The notes: generated by a model from the sequence alone, not told the origin. A stretch of DNA of 64,000 nt from an uncultured Bacteroidia bacterium (GCA_943789135.1 CALSSY010000012.1:48371-112370), one strand, 5' to 3'; positions 34,257-44,485 are shown, numbered from the stretch's first letter. Numbers and translations are program-made.

Positions 34257-35910
34257 TATATCTTGCCCTTTCTATCAAACAGGTATTTTTCAAATTCCTC
34301 AATCGAAAGAGCATTCAAGGTATTTTTGGTCAACAAACCTCCTTTCCGGGCGGCTAAAGTACCAAAAAACATATCGTGGTAACCTTGCTTTTCGTGTGCA
34401 TCGGGATTGATACTTATCATGACACCTTTTTTCTGGGCATATTGTATCCAAGTCCAATCTAAATCAAGTCTGTAGGGATGTGCGTTCAACTCTATACAAA
34501 CTCCGTTTTGTGCGCATGCATCAATGATGTATTCGTGATTGATGGGATATCCGTTTCTAAGGAGTAACAATCGCCCGGTTAAATGACCCAAAATGGTGGT
34601 GAATGGATTTTCAATTGCCTTTATCAATCTTAAATGGGCTTTATCCATATCCATATTTAAACCTGAGTGAATGGATGCTACTACAAAATCTAATTGGGAT
34701 AAAATTTCCGCGTCATAATCTAATCTTCCATCCGACAGTATGTCGCTTTCAATACCTTTGAAAATTTTAAATGGTGCCATTTCCTGATTCAGGGTATCGA
34801 TCTCTTTGATTTGCTTCAAAAGTTGTTCAGGTTTTAGTCCACCAGCATATCCTGCACTTTGGGAGTGATCACAAATACCTAAATATTCATATTTCTGGGT
34901 TTTTGCAAACTCCGCCATTTCTCTCAAACTATTGAGACCATCGCTGTAAGTTGTATGATTGTGTAAAACACCTTTTAATTGCCAAAATTCAATAAAATTC
35001 TCTGTGGGATATTGTTCACTCAACTCATCCCTACCCTCTCTTTGTTCAGGCAAAACCCATCGATACCCTTTGGATGATAATAATCGCTCTCGGTTTCAAA
35101 ATGGTCGTTTCTCTGGTAATTTATTAATTTCAAATGTGAAGAGCTACCTGTAGTTTCAAAGAGTTCACGTTCAAACGAGGCATCATCTGTACATAATATA
35201 ACGAGTGGATATTGACCGTTGAGGGTTGCTTCAATCTCTACGTCATTTATGTTTGCTGGAATATCTCTACTCTCACAATATTCCAAAACTTCTAATGGAT
35301 CGATATCACAAATAATTTCAATGGCCTCTAGGACAATCGCTGCCCTTCGGAAAGCACCTGTAAATGCAATTTGTGATCCTGTGAATTCCTTTTTAAAATC
35401 TTCAAAAAACAACGTAGCAGGTTCCCAAAGCCGTGCATAGTGCCATTTGCCTTGTGACATGAGAGAAAACTCAATACTTCGAACTATTTCAGCTTGTGTT
35501 TTTAGTCCAAACCCTTTAGCCTCCACCAGTCGATTTTGACGACACGCATCTAACAAATCGCCAACTGTCTCTATTTGTAGGGCATTCCAAATAACTGCCA
35601 CTTTTTTAGGCCCTAATCCCTTTATTTGAAGCATTTCCACTATGCCCCCGGGAGTGATTTTTAGAAGCTCATCTAGCGCTTCCATTTTCCCCTTTGAAGT
35701 TATTTCTCGGATACTATCAACCACCCCTTTCCCAACGCCTGGTACCGACAACAAATCTGCATCGGTCATTTGCCCATAGGAAAGTTTGATTTTTTTCAGA
35801 TTAAATGCCGCTGAGGAAAAGGCCCTTACTTTAAACGCATTCTCGTTGTGCAATTCTGCCAACTTGGCGTACAAACTTAATATACCCAATATGCCAGAAT
35901 TGTCCATCAT
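34256..35910 (-). CDS. PolX-like protein: HhH, degenerate polymerase domain and PHP domain
   Basis: Family X DNA polymerase/PHP fusion of about 551 residues. An N-terminal 8-kDa-like/HhH part (LLSVPGVGKGVVDSI, LQIKGLGPKKVAVIW; about 1-140) is followed by the palm. In active enzymes the palm reads GS-x-RR, six residues, then D-x-D; here it is GAFRR (185-189) then A-I-E (196-198). Both catalytic aspartates are therefore replaced. The C-terminal PHP phosphoesterase keeps its metal ligands: LHNHTTYSDG, GICDHSQ, KGIESDI, VASIHSG, ELNAHPYRLD and NPDAHE. It is thus probably a nuclease without polymerase activity. One frame break near 35040 divides the palm part from the PHP part. It overlaps the upstream gene by ATGA and the downstream gene by TAGTG. 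Confidence 0.88.
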
Positions 35911-36431
35911 GGGTTTTTTTGAGATTTGTTTAAAAAAATCACATTCGATATTTCTCCATAATTCGCAGCGTTATCTATATCTACCATGATCACAGATTCA
36001 GGCTCCCCGGTTTCAAGATAAATAACATTCATAGGTGAACCATCTTTTTCCTTCCTCACTACTTCTAGGCCTTTTATGGCAAATTTTGCACCTTTAAATG
36101 TTGCAGGTAATTCAGCAGCATCAAAATCCCCTCTAAAGAAAAACCGATAGAAACCATTCCCAGTAGAAGAATCGTATGTTTTGTACTTCCTGGTGAATGC
36201 ATCATCAGGCAAAGGATCTGGATCCCAACGTGTTTTTCTAAATATATCGATAAAAGCAAATACAGTGGTGCTTTTAGGCATACCTAAAACGACTGTATCT
36301 CCTACGGATATGGTGACTTCCTGGGGTTCTGAATCGGCAAATTCTGCATCAATTTGAGCAGAAAGTAATCCTGCCGAAGACATGCACAATAGTGCAAGCC
36401 CTTTTCTCAGAAGCAAATTGCCAATCCCCAT
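35907..36431 (-). CDS. secreted protein of unknown function
   Basis: Not recognised. 174 residues with a good signal peptide (LLLRKGLALLCMSSAGLLSAQ). The mature part is acidic and rich in beta-type segments (EVTISVGDTVVLGMP; STTVFAFIDIFRKTRWDPDP; FYRFFFRGDFDA). No lipobox, no metal or catalytic motif that I can name. It heads a tight three-gene run with the PolX-like and heptosyltransferase genes and overlaps the former by four bases. A TAACTTTA near-match -7 box lies 5 nt before the ATG, so it probably carries the operon promoter. Confidence 0.7.
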   Translation of the reverse strand: MGIGNLLLRKGLALLCMSSAGLLSAQIDAEFADSEPQEVTISVGDTVVLGMPKSTTVFAFIDIFRKTRWDPDPLPDDAFTRKYKTYDSSTGNGFYRFFFRGDFDAAELPATFKGAKFAIKGLEVVRKEKDGSPMNVIYLETGEPESVIMVDIDNAANYGEISNVIFLNKSQKNP

Positions 36432-36503
36432 AAATGTAAAGTTAATAAAAAAATAGTTCTTGATAGAGCTGAAAGACGTGATTTTGTTAAAAACGCAAAT
36501 CTT

Positions 36504-38723
36504 TTATGACTCTAAAATTGCACCTATTGCATTTTGATATGTTTCATCAAAAGCTGCTGTTGGCCCCCAGTTTTGTCCGTTTACCACAACGTCCGATGCC
36601 AAAACAGTTCCAACGTGCAATGCAGGTACACCTTGTTTTTCTGCCAAGGCTAATAAGGACCCTAATTTGTCATTATCGACAGAAACTACTGCCCTACTTT
36701 GAGATTCTCCAAATAAGGCTGCATCCAAACGTAATTCTCTAGGTGTACAAATATCAAAGCCTAAATTACCAGCCATTGCACTTTCTAAACAGGTTATGAA
36801 GAAGCCTCCCTCAGAAATGTCGTGCACGCTCTGGGCTAAATTTTCACGACTTATTGCTTCTAGCAGGCCATGTAAGTTAAGTTCTTCCGTCATATCAAAT
36901 TCAGGACAATTTGATAGTGCAACGTCCTTTATTTTCGATAGGTATTGAGAACTACCCAAATCATTTTTAGAGGTGCCTAAAAGCACGATTGCATCACCGG
37001 CCGACTTGAAATTCAAACTCATAACGTGGCTAGGGTCTTCAATAATTCCAACCATACCAATTGTTGGAGTAGGATAAACTGCTTGACCGTTTGTACTTTG
37101 GTTATAAAAACTAACATTACCTCCTGTTACAGGGGTATCAAACGCTCTGCAGGCCTCTCCCATTCCTTCTATAGCAGATTTGAATTGAAAATACACTTCC
37201 TCGTTATACGGATTACCAAAATTCAGACAATTGGTTATTGCAGTTGGCACTCCTCCGGTACAACGAATATTACGGGCTGCTTCTGCAACGGCTATCTGTG
37301 CTCCTTTATTGGGATTAGCATGCACATAACGGCTATTACAATCCACTGTTAGGGCCAAACTTTTATTGGTACCTTTAATTTTCACTACAGAGGAGTCACT
37401 AGGCAAATTCGTAGATTGATTTACCGTTCCAACCATGGAATCGTACTGTTGAAAAATCCAACGTTTGCTGGCGATGTTTGGCAAGGCCGCTATTTTCAAT
37501 GCATTTTCTTTAGCTTCTTCAATGGTTATGTCGTCAATTGAATTCAAACTAAATGAATTGATTGTTTTAAAGTATTCAGGCTCTTTCCAATCACGGTGGT
37601 AAATGGGAGCTCCACCTCCTAAAACAAGGGATTCTGCCGGAATCTCAGCCTCTAATTCTCCATTCATAAAGTAACGAACTTTCTTAGAGTCGGTAACTTC
37701 ACCAATATGGGAATAGGTTAAATCCCATTTTTTAAATATTTCCTCAGCAATTGATTCTTTACCCTTTGTAATGATTACCAACATACGCTCCTGGCTTTCG
37801 CTAAGTAGCAATTCCCAACCTTTCATATCGGGTTGGCGCATTGGCACTTTATCCAGTTGAATGTCCATACCTACATCGGTTTTAGCACTCATCTCACTTG
37901 TACTACATGTTATACCTGCAGCACCCATATCTTGCATACCCACAACCACATCAGCTGCAATTAAATCCATACTTGCTTCAAGAATAAGTTTCTCCCAGAA
38001 TGGATCTCCAACTTGCACACTTGGGAGATCGTTGATCGAGTCTTCTGACATATCTTTACTTGCAAAAGCCGCACCGTGTATTCCGTCTTTACCTGTAGCT
38101 GAGCCAAATATGTAAACCGGATTCCCTGGACTTCCCGCTCCCGCTGAAATGCTTTTCCCTACTTCAACGATTCCCACACTCATAGCGTTTACAAGTATAT
38201 TTTGTTCATAACAATCATCGAAATATACCTCACCGCCAACCGTAGGAATTCCAAAGGCGTTTCCGTAATCACCGATACCTTTAACAACACCTTTCACTAA
38301 CCATTTGGTCCGATCTGAATTGATATTACCAAAACGCAATGAATTCAATTGGGCAATTGGGCGAGCCCCCATTGAAAAAATATCTCTATTTATTCCTCCA
38401 ACACCAGTAGCTGCACCTTGATAAGGTTCAATAGCACTAGGGTGGTTATGACTTTCTATTTTAAAACAACAAGCCAATCCGTCTCCAATATCTACCAATC
38501 CTGCATTTTCTTCACCGGCTTCGGCTAACATTTTAGTACCTTCTTTAGGAAGGGTCTTCAACCAAACGATTGAATTTTTGTAACTGCAATGTTCGCTCCA
38601 CATCACAGAGAAAATGGATAGTTCAGTAAAATTAGGTTCGCGATTAAGGATTTCGCAGATCTTATGATATTCTTCTTCTAAAAGACCTAGCTGTTTGGCT
38701 TGCTCCAAAAGTTGGTGGTTCAT
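36504..38723 (-). CDS. purL: Phosphoribosylformylglycinamidine synthase subunit PurL
   Basis: Converts FGAR to FGAM in purine synthesis, using ammonia from PurQ. At 739 residues it is the small form that works with separate PurS and PurQ; neither is in the window. Motifs include [13 protein letters not shown] (about 40-52), [20 protein letters not shown] and [14 protein letters not shown] (substrate and ATP loop), [18 protein letters not shown], and [11 protein letters not shown] in the second half. The frame is clean throughout. I choose the ATG at 38723 (MNHQLLEQ), because the upstream GTG at 38729 lies on the -7 box. Confidence 0.96.
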   Translation of the reverse strand: MNHQLLEQAKQLGLLEEEYHKICEILNREPNFTELSIFSVMWSEHCSYKNSIVWLKTLPKEGTKMLAEAGEENAGLVDIGDGLACCFKIESHNHPSAIEPYQGAATGVGGINRDIFSMGARPIAQLNSLRFGNINSDRTKWLVKGVVKGIGDYGNAFGIPTVGGEVYFDDCYEQNILVNAMSVGIVEVGKSISAGAGSPGNPVYIFGSATGKDGIHGAAFASKDMSEDSINDLPSVQVGDPFWEKLILEASMDLIAADVVVGMQDMGAAGITCSTSEMSAKTDVGMDIQLDKVPMRQPDMKGWELLLSESQERMLVIITKGKESIAEEIFKKWDLTYSHIGEVTDSKKVRYFMNGELEAEIPAESLVLGGGAPIYHRDWKEPEYFKTINSFSLNSIDDITIEEAKENALKIAALPNIASKRWIFQQYDSMVGTVNQSTNLPSDSSVVKIKGTNKSLALTVDCNSRYVHANPNKGAQIAVAEAARNIRCTGGVPTAITNCLNFGNPYNEEVYFQFKSAIEGMGEACRAFDTPVTGGNVSFYNQSTNGQAVYPTPTIGMVGIIEDPSHVMSLNFKSAGDAIVLLGTSKNDLGSSQYLSKIKDVALSNCPEFDMTEELNLHGLLEAISRENLAQSVHDISEGGFFITCLESAMAGNLGFDICTPRELRLDAALFGESQSRAVVSVDNDKLGSLLALAEKQGVPALHVGTVLASDVVVNGQNWGPTAAFDETYQNAIGAILES

Positions 38724-38728
38724 TGCCA

Positions 38729-38736
38729 CAAATTTA
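38729..38736 (-). promoter_or_regulatory. TAAATTTG -7 box of purL
   Basis: Perfect TAnnTTTG; spacer TGGCA to the ATG at 38723. Predicts a leaderless mRNA and decides the start codon. Confidence 0.55.
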
Positions 38737-38776
38737 AGGACTTCCGAAGGGAATAATTGAAAAACTTATCCTAGAA

Positions 38777-40900
38777 TTAACGCAATAAGTAAACAGCTCC
38801 TTTGTACGTGGAACGTCTTACGCGATCTCCAACTTTTTGTTGGTATCTATATAGGTAGGGATAGTTACCTTGCATACAAGGTTCTCCGTTGGCTTCTCCG
38901 TACCATCTAAAATCGCCACCACTTACCGCTTCAAATATCAACTCACCCCAACGATTAAATATTTGGATTGATAGAGGCTCTATATCTCTTCCTAAAATTT
39001 CAAAATAGTCGTTCCTACCATCGTTATTAGGTGTAAAGGCAGTTGGAGGAAAAATGTCACAGAATCCGTCTGTAACGCCTAAGGTCATATTATCTGTTGC
39101 TGATCCACAAGCGTTTGAAACCGTTACAGAATAGGAGCCGGGCTCTGAAATATAGATAACCGTATCAACAACACCTGTACTCCATGTAATAAGTGCATCT
39201 GGCCATTTTTGCGTCAATCGCAATAAAGAACCCTTACAGATAAACGTGTCTTTCGGCAAATAAGCCTGTGGAGTAAGGGCCTCTTGAATATTAATAGTAT
39301 CAGTAAACGAACATCCATTATTATCAACAGTTGCCCAGTATTTACCCTGATTGAATATTGTTCTTGGATTCACAGAACTTCCATCCTCCCAAGTTAAAGA
39401 ACCTGTTGCTGACACAAATACATCTGTAAATCCGCCATCACACAAAGTGGTATCTCTTCCCAAGGAAAATTGAGGTCTTTGAACTATGGTTATACTTGAA
39501 GTCATAGAATCTGGACAGAAAGAGTCCAACACTACAAATTTCACTTCGTGCATTCCTGCAGCACCTGGTTGATAGTTATTACCGCTGAATGTTCCTGAAC
39601 TTGCGGTAAATACCCCATTGGGATTATTTGGATAAAGAGGAATTGCAGGACCGTCCTCGCACACTTGAGCGGGCAAACCGGTAAAAGATGCAATGGTATT
39701 GGGCTTAACCGCTACATAAACGGTATCCTTTGATTTACATCCGATAGTACTCTCTGCTTCGTGTATGATTCGATAAACACCAGCTGTAGAGTAAGAATGT
39801 GTTATGGACTTGTTACCAGAAACCGTGCCATCTCCTAAGTCCCACGAAAACGCAACCAGTCCGGGGAATGTATTATCAAAAACAAAACTATTACCATTCA
39901 AACATTGAATAGAATCGTTGATATCAATACCACTTGAAGGACTTGGAATAACCTCGATAATTAAAGACGTAGTATCGGTACATCCGGTAGGCTGATTATC
40001 ATAAAAGGTTTCGCTTTTGTATCCGATTCGATAAATCCCAGCTTTTGAATATGATTTTACAGGTCTTGGTATGGTAGAGGAATCATCTGGGGCAAAAAAC
40101 CAAGTTCTCACGTAGGCCATTTTAGGCAAATTCTTAATGGTTGTGACGTCAGAAAACGTGAAGATGTTACCCTCAAGACATTGTTGAACTTGGCCATTTT
40201 TTTCAATAGGCTTACTTACTGGACGAGGAATAATTCTAACCGCGTTTTGATTGGTGTAATTATCTACACAACCAAAACTGGGAGACGCAATTAAGGTAAC
40301 TTGATAGTTTCCACCTTCTAGGTATGTATGGGTGATGTCTTTACCCTGTTTGGTATTTCCATCTTTTAAAACCCAAGTATAGGTAATACCGGTGAATGAA
40401 GCGGTTGATTTATTATTAAAAGTAACAGTATTGGTTCTATCGCAAGTATCGTCGACAGAGAAATCAAAATCGAATTTCAACCATTGGGTCACAAACGAAA
40501 ACGTATCAACTTTGCTCGTTAAATAATCTATGCTCCCACCTCCGTCGTGTTCTATAATTGTAACATAATAACGGGTATTGGTTTGCAATCCTTTCAACTC
40601 AAAGTTATTCGTAATGTTATTGAAACAAACGTAATTGCCGCTTCCAATTTCATCACCCGCAGTAAAGGTATTGAATCCTGTATAACTCGTTCCATCTTGC
40701 GGCAATGCATCTACAGCGGATCCTTTTTTTACGAGTACAAGCCTCCAACCTCCATTACCGTTCGTCCAAGAAATAGTAGCTTTATCACACTGCACAGAGC
40801 CTGCTTTACCATTTGAAGGTGCTACTGTTGGTTCAGCTCCAAATAAATAGGAAACTCCTAAAAAGGCGCAGAGGAGCAATGTGAATTTTCGCATGAACAT
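38777..40900 (-). CDS. Secreted PKD protein with T9SS type B sorting domain
   Basis: A 707-residue cell-surface or secreted protein. Signal peptide MRKFTLLLCAFLGVSYLFGA, then a fibronectin-like region (CDKATISWTNGNGGWRLVLV, about 38-57; YYVTIIEHDGG). Several PKD domains follow (THTYLEGGNYQVTLIAS, about 195-211; FSWDLGDGTVSGNKSITHSY, about 350-369). Last is the gliding-motility-associated C-terminal domain (FTPNNDGRNDYFEI ... IQIFNRWGELIFE ... YKGAVYLLR), which directs type IX export and anchoring. The frame is intact. Its TATATTTG box lies 7 nt before the first ATG (40900) and 13 nt before the second (40894). The function beyond adhesion or matrix is unknown. Confidence 0.9.
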   Translation of the reverse strand: MFMRKFTLLLCAFLGVSYLFGAEPTVAPSNGKAGSVQCDKATISWTNGNGGWRLVLVKKGSAVDALPQDGTSYTGFNTFTAGDEIGSGNYVCFNNITNNFELKGLQTNTRYYVTIIEHDGGGSIDYLTSKVDTFSFVTQWLKFDFDFSVDDTCDRTNTVTFNNKSTASFTGITYTWVLKDGNTKQGKDITHTYLEGGNYQVTLIASPSFGCVDNYTNQNAVRIIPRPVSKPIEKNGQVQQCLEGNIFTFSDVTTIKNLPKMAYVRTWFFAPDDSSTIPRPVKSYSKAGIYRIGYKSETFYDNQPTGCTDTTSLIIEVIPSPSSGIDINDSIQCLNGNSFVFDNTFPGLVAFSWDLGDGTVSGNKSITHSYSTAGVYRIIHEAESTIGCKSKDTVYVAVKPNTIASFTGLPAQVCEDGPAIPLYPNNPNGVFTASSGTFSGNNYQPGAAGMHEVKFVVLDSFCPDSMTSSITIVQRPQFSLGRDTTLCDGGFTDVFVSATGSLTWEDGSSVNPRTIFNQGKYWATVDNNGCSFTDTINIQEALTPQAYLPKDTFICKGSLLRLTQKWPDALITWSTGVVDTVIYISEPGSYSVTVSNACGSATDNMTLGVTDGFCDIFPPTAFTPNNDGRNDYFEILGRDIEPLSIQIFNRWGELIFEAVSGGDFRWYGEANGEPCMQGNYPYLYRYQQKVGDRVRRSTYKGAVYLLR

Positions 40901-40907
40901 ATGTTTA

Positions 40908-40915
40908 CAAATATA
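40908..40915 (-). promoter_or_regulatory. TATATTTG -7 box of the type B cargo gene
   Basis: Perfect TAnnTTTG with TAAACAT before the ATG at 40900. A leaderless or near-leaderless start is predicted. Confidence 0.55.
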
Positions 40916-40936
40916 ATAAAAATAGACGTAATAGCA

Positions 40937-41677
40937 TTAGTTTTCGTTGCTTGAACTAGGGAATAACACCCTTGCATCGGGTATTAAACTTAAATTCATC
41001 AAACGCAAAAACACTTGAGTAAGTGTAACTACATCTTTTAAACAATAATGAACTATTCGTGGCAGGTCCTTATTTTGGTAGTACACATCTGCGACCATAC
41101 TGCCGTCAATATCATCTTTGGGAGTTGGTATATCGAAAACAGCCGCTAATAAATCCAACGATGTAAAGCTTTTAAAATCACCCATTTTCCAAATCTCCAT
41201 GGTATCCAAATGATTCACTTCCCAGGGCTTTTTACCGGCATTGTCCAACATTACTGGTAGTGTTATTCCATGGATCAACATTCTTCTTGACAAATACGGA
41301 AAATCAAATTCTTTGCCATTATGGGCGCAAAGCCTCGAATTTGGGGTACTAAAATAAACGCGCAACAAATCTGCAAAGTCTTCAAGCAACTTCTTCTCGT
41401 CATCACCAGCAAAAGATTTCAATCTCAAACTTGGGTTATTCGGATATCCGGTAACAATTCCCGCACAAATACAAACTATTTTACCAAACTCGGCATAAAT
41501 AGCCGCCCTGTCATACATATCGCCAGCGGTAATGTTTTCTTTAACTAAACTTTGTGATTTTCGCTCCCATAATTTTTTCCAACGATCATTCAAATGCGCA
41601 AAAGTTGGAGTTGCAGGGACGGTTTCAATATCTATGAATAGAACCTTATTGATATCGATTTGCTTCAATAGTTGCAT
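40937..41677 (-). CDS. PolB-exonuclease-like 3'-5' exonuclease
   Basis: A stand-alone RNase H-fold exonuclease of 246 residues resembling the proofreading domain of family B polymerases (the predicted 'DNA_pol_B_exo2' family). ExoI: VLFIDIETVP; ExoII: RLCAHNGKEFDFPYLSRRM; ExoIII: IVHYCLKDVVTLTQVFLRL. Metal-binding Asp and Glu residues are all present. The long frame upstream (to 41767) is not a plausible N-terminus. The ATG at 41677 begins MQLLKQIDINKVLFID and has a TACTTTTG box 30 nt upstream. It is divergent from ftsX. Confidence 0.9.
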   Translation of the reverse strand: MQLLKQIDINKVLFIDIETVPATPTFAHLNDRWKKLWERKSQSLVKENITAGDMYDRAAIYAEFGKIVCICAGIVTGYPNNPSLRLKSFAGDDEKKLLEDFADLLRVYFSTPNSRLCAHNGKEFDFPYLSRRMLIHGITLPVMLDNAGKKPWEVNHLDTMEIWKMGDFKSFTSLDLLAAVFDIPTPKDDIDGSMVADVYYQNKDLPRIVHYCLKDVVTLTQVFLRLMNLSLIPDARVLFPSSSNEN

Positions 41678-41707
41678 TCTGAATGGGTTTGAATAATGAG
41701 ATAGACA

Positions 41708-41715
41708 AAAGTACG
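41708..41715 (-). promoter_or_regulatory. TACTTTTG -7 box of the exonuclease gene
   Basis: Perfect TAnnTTTG on the minus strand, 30 nt before the ATG at 41677, so a conventional leader of about 25 nt. Confidence 0.5.
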
Positions 41716-41775
41716 AAATGCGGAAAACTAATTTTAGATAAGAATCAATAAATAGTGAAATTCGCAATTAAACCT

Positions 41776-42657
41776 ATGGAAGAAAAACGCGTAAAACGCA
41801 AAAAACCCTCGGCAGTACCCAGTATTCTGAGTTTAACAGCGGTAATGTTCATGATGGGGCTCCTTGGCACAAGTTGGCTTGCGTTTAAAGGATTGGGAAA
41901 TTATTGGTTAGAAACGACCAGCATCGACATTTATTTTAACGATGATGTTAATGAATCGTTTGTTAAAAACTTCCAAAGTGAAATTGAGAAAAAACCTTGG
42001 GTAAAATCAACTCAATTTGTTTCACGCGAACAGGCAATGAAGGAAATGGGTGATAAATACGATCCTAATTTCATGAATTATGTTGAAACAGTTACCCTTC
42101 CACTCAGCCTTGAGATTTACCCCAAAGCGGAATATGCAAAACCGGATTTTTTCTCTGAATTGAGCATTTATTTCAAGCAACAGGAAAATGTGGAAGACGT
42201 TATTTTCCAACAGAACTGGCTGGAATCAATGACGGAGAATCTGCAAAAAATACAAATTGCCGCCACTGGAATCACCTTGGTATTGTGCTTGGTTGCAATC
42301 GTACTGATACAAAGCTCTGTTCGTTTGGGCATTTTCGCCAATAGACATACCATAAAAAGCATGCAATTAGTTGGAGCAACTAACGGCTTTATAGTTCGCC
42401 CGTTTATTTGGAAATTCATGAGTTATGCATTGATTTCTATACCCATTGCCTTTTTCTTGGTGTGGTTGTTATTCTGGGGAATTCCAAACAACTCTGAATT
42501 CTTCCCGATGATAAAAACCATTAATGCCCATATCGATTTTCAACAATTAGGAATATTTTCACTTTCTATCGCTATTTTTGGAGTGTTGCTAGCCGCAATA
42601 TCCAGTTGGATGAGCACTCGCAAGTTTTTGAAAATGAAAATTGATAATTTATACTAA
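41776..42657 (+). CDS. ftsX: Cell-division permease-like protein FtsX
   Basis: Membrane half of the FtsEX complex, which controls peptidoglycan hydrolases at the septum. 293 residues: a cytoplasmic basic start (MEEKRVKRKKPSAVPS), one helix (ILSLTAVMFMMGLLGTSWLA), a periplasmic domain (about 45-165, including WVKSTQFVSREQAMKEMG), then three helices with the FtsX core (RHTIKSMQLVGATNGFIVRPFIW). The GTG at 41755 in the same frame is less likely than this ATG. The ATPase FtsE is not adjacent. It opens a four-gene run, ftsX-DUF3098-uppP-DUF4159, joined by overlaps. Confidence 0.93.
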   Translation: MEEKRVKRKKPSAVPSILSLTAVMFMMGLLGTSWLAFKGLGNYWLETTSIDIYFNDDVNESFVKNFQSEIEKKPWVKSTQFVSREQAMKEMGDKYDPNFMNYVETVTLPLSLEIYPKAEYAKPDFFSELSIYFKQQENVEDVIFQQNWLESMTENLQKIQIAATGITLVLCLVAIVLIQSSVRLGIFANRHTIKSMQLVGATNGFIVRPFIWKFMSYALISIPIAFFLVWLLFWGIPNNSEFFPMIKTINAHIDFQQLGIFSLSIAIFGVLLAAISSWMSTRKFLKMKIDNLY

Positions 42658-42890
42658 TGAAAGATCGCAATATGAGTCAAACTAAAAAATCAAACGGAAA
42701 CGACATGCTTTTTGGTAAAGATAATTTTATACTTATCGCGGTGAGCCTTGCCATCGTTGTTATTGGTTTTTTCCTCATGAGCGGCACTGAGGGCAATATT
42801 TATGACTTCAGACGCGCTACTCTTGCGCCAGCCGTAGTTATATTAGGTTTTGGATTGGGTATTTACGCGATATTTTATCGTAAGAAATGA
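42657..42890 (+). CDS. DUF3098 small membrane protein
   Basis: 77 residues with two hydrophobic helices (NFILIAVSLAIVVIGFFLMS and LAPAVVILGFGLGIYAIFYR) separated by the family segment TEGNIYDFRRATLAP. Function unknown; the family is restricted to Bacteroidota and typically lies between ftsX and uppP, as here. The stop of ftsX and this ATG overlap (TAATG), and its own stop overlaps the uppP ATG (ATGA), so all three are translationally coupled. A cell-envelope role with the division or lipid-carrier machinery is an inference from this position only. Confidence 0.9.
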   Translation: MKDRNMSQTKKSNGNDMLFGKDNFILIAVSLAIVVIGFFLMSGTEGNIYDFRRATLAPAVVILGFGLGIYAIFYRKK

Positions 42891-43648
42891 CCTTATTTGA
42901 AAACATTATTCTTTCCGTTGTTGAAGGATTAACCGAGTACCTTCCTGTAAGCAGTACCGGACATCTTATGATGTTCAAGGAATGGTTGAAATTAGAAGGA
43001 AATCAACTCGACACATACATGATTTCAATTCAATTCGGTGCCATTTTATCGGTAGTGGTTTTGTATTGGAAGCGGTTTTTTCAACCCAATTGGTTCACAT
43101 TCTATCAAAAACTCTTTGTAGGTTTTTTGCCAGCCGCAATATTGGGTTTGGCATTTGACGATTTGTTAGAACAGCTCTTACAGACCCCCGTAATCGTTGG
43201 AGTTATGTTAATCGCCGTGGGAATTCTTTTATTGGTCATTGATAAAATATTGCCTGAAGGTAACCGAGAGATTGAACATATCACGAATAAAGATGCACTA
43301 ATAATTGGTACCATTCAAACCTTCGCTATGATACCCGGCACAAGCAGAAGCGCAGCGACGATAATGGGTGCATTAGGGAGGAAATTGAGTAAAAAAGCAG
43401 CTACGGAGTTTTCCTTTTTTCTCGCAATTCCAACTCTTAGTGCTGCGGCAGGATATAAGGTATTAAAGAACTGGGATGCTCTCAGCGCAGAGAACTTAAG
43501 CGATATCGCTATTGGCAATTTAATCAGTTTCGTCACAGCCGCACTGGCCGTGAAATTCTTTATTGGCATGGTCCAAAAAAACGGATTCAAATGGTTTGGT
43601 GTATACCGGATTGTTATCGGTGCATTATTTTTAATCACTCTACTATAA
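42887..43648 (+). CDS. uppP: Undecaprenyl-diphosphatase UppP (BacA)
   Basis: Recycles undecaprenyl pyrophosphate to the monophosphate carrier for peptidoglycan and O-antigen synthesis; loss gives bacitracin sensitivity in other species. 253 residues, about eight helices. The two catalytic signatures are EGLTEYLPVSSTGHLM (about 14-29) and PGTSRSAATIMGALGR (about 146-161), with the Glu, Ser, Arg and Thr residues used by the family. The frame is clean. Confidence 0.97.
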   Translation: MTLFENIILSVVEGLTEYLPVSSTGHLMMFKEWLKLEGNQLDTYMISIQFGAILSVVVLYWKRFFQPNWFTFYQKLFVGFLPAAILGLAFDDLLEQLLQTPVIVGVMLIAVGILLLVIDKILPEGNREIEHITNKDALIIGTIQTFAMIPGTSRSAATIMGALGRKLSKKAATEFSFFLAIPTLSAAAGYKVLKNWDALSAENLSDIAIGNLISFVTAALAVKFFIGMVQKNGFKWFGVYRIVIGALFLITLL

Positions 43649-43662
43649 ATACCATTACAAAA

Positions 43663-44343
43663 ATGAAGTCACGAATTTCAATGCCATTTGTGCTTCTAGG
43701 TCTTCTATTCTCTGGAGGGATTATACCCCATGTTCAATCACAAAATCAATTATCCTTAGCCCGAATTAAATATAATGGTGGAGGTGACTGGTATTCAAGT
43801 AAAACAAGTCTAAAAAATCTGATTGCATTCTGCAATAAAGAACTCGGAACTCATTTCCAACCTCAGGAAAAGGTTGTAGAAGTTGGATCCGAAGACATAT
43901 TCCAATTTCCATTTTGCTTTCTAACCGGGCATGGCAATATAATCTTCAGTAATCAAGAAGCAGAAAACTTGCGCAACTACCTTATTGCAGGAGGATTTCT
44001 CCATATTTGTGACAACTATGGTTTGAATGATTATATACGACGTGAGATGAAAAAGGTATTTCCTGAATTGGAGTTTCTTGAAATACCTTTTAACCACCCC
44101 ATTTACCAACAACGGTTTCCATTTCCAAATGGACTACCCAAAATTCATGAACATGATGGAAAGCGACCTCAAGGCTTAGGAATCGTATACAAAGGTCGTT
44201 TGGTTTGTTTTTATGACCATGAAAGTGATTTGGGCAACGGCTGGGAAGATGCCGAAGTATATAACGATTCTGAAGAGATTCGTTTACTCGCACTTAGAAT
44301 GGGTGCTAATCTCGTTCATTTTGCCTTAACAGCTCCACAATAA
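43663..44343 (+). CDS. DUF4159 secreted protein
   Basis: 226 residues. Signal peptide MKSRISMPFVLLGLLFSGGIIPHVQS is followed by the DUF4159 core: LARIKYNGGGDWYSSKTSLKN, EVGSEDIFQFPFCFLTGHG, FSNQEAENLRNYLIAGGFLHICDN, YGLNDYIRREMKKVFPELE and HEHDGKRPQGLGIVYKGRLVC. The fold is thought to be a glutamine-amidotransferase-like Rossmann domain, without a confirmed enzyme activity. It sits 14 bp behind uppP and is followed by a terminator. The upstream in-frame ATG at 43591 lies inside uppP and is rejected, because the signal peptide begins at 43663. Confidence 0.88.
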   Translation: MKSRISMPFVLLGLLFSGGIIPHVQSQNQLSLARIKYNGGGDWYSSKTSLKNLIAFCNKELGTHFQPQEKVVEVGSEDIFQFPFCFLTGHGNIIFSNQEAENLRNYLIAGGFLHICDNYGLNDYIRREMKKVFPELEFLEIPFNHPIYQQRFPFPNGLPKIHEHDGKRPQGLGIVYKGRLVCFYDHESDLGNGWEDAEVYNDSEEIRLLALRMGANLVHFALTAPQ

Positions 44344-44424
44344 TCAAAACTACAGACTGCTAAGTCTTATTGAATTATAATCGTTGATTCAAAAAACAAA
44401 CCTCTTAATACTCATATTTTAAAC

Positions 44425-44456
44425 AAAAAGCGGCTAACCTGTAGGCTAACCGCTTT
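44425..44456. terminator. bidirectional terminator hairpin
   Basis: Arms AAAAGCGG and CCGCTTTT, with an inner GGCTAACC direct repeat that allows further partial pairing. It lies between the convergent DUF4159 and PorP-type genes and can serve both. Confidence 0.75.
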
Positions 44457-44485
44457 TGTGAATTTTATAACTATTAATTGCGTAA

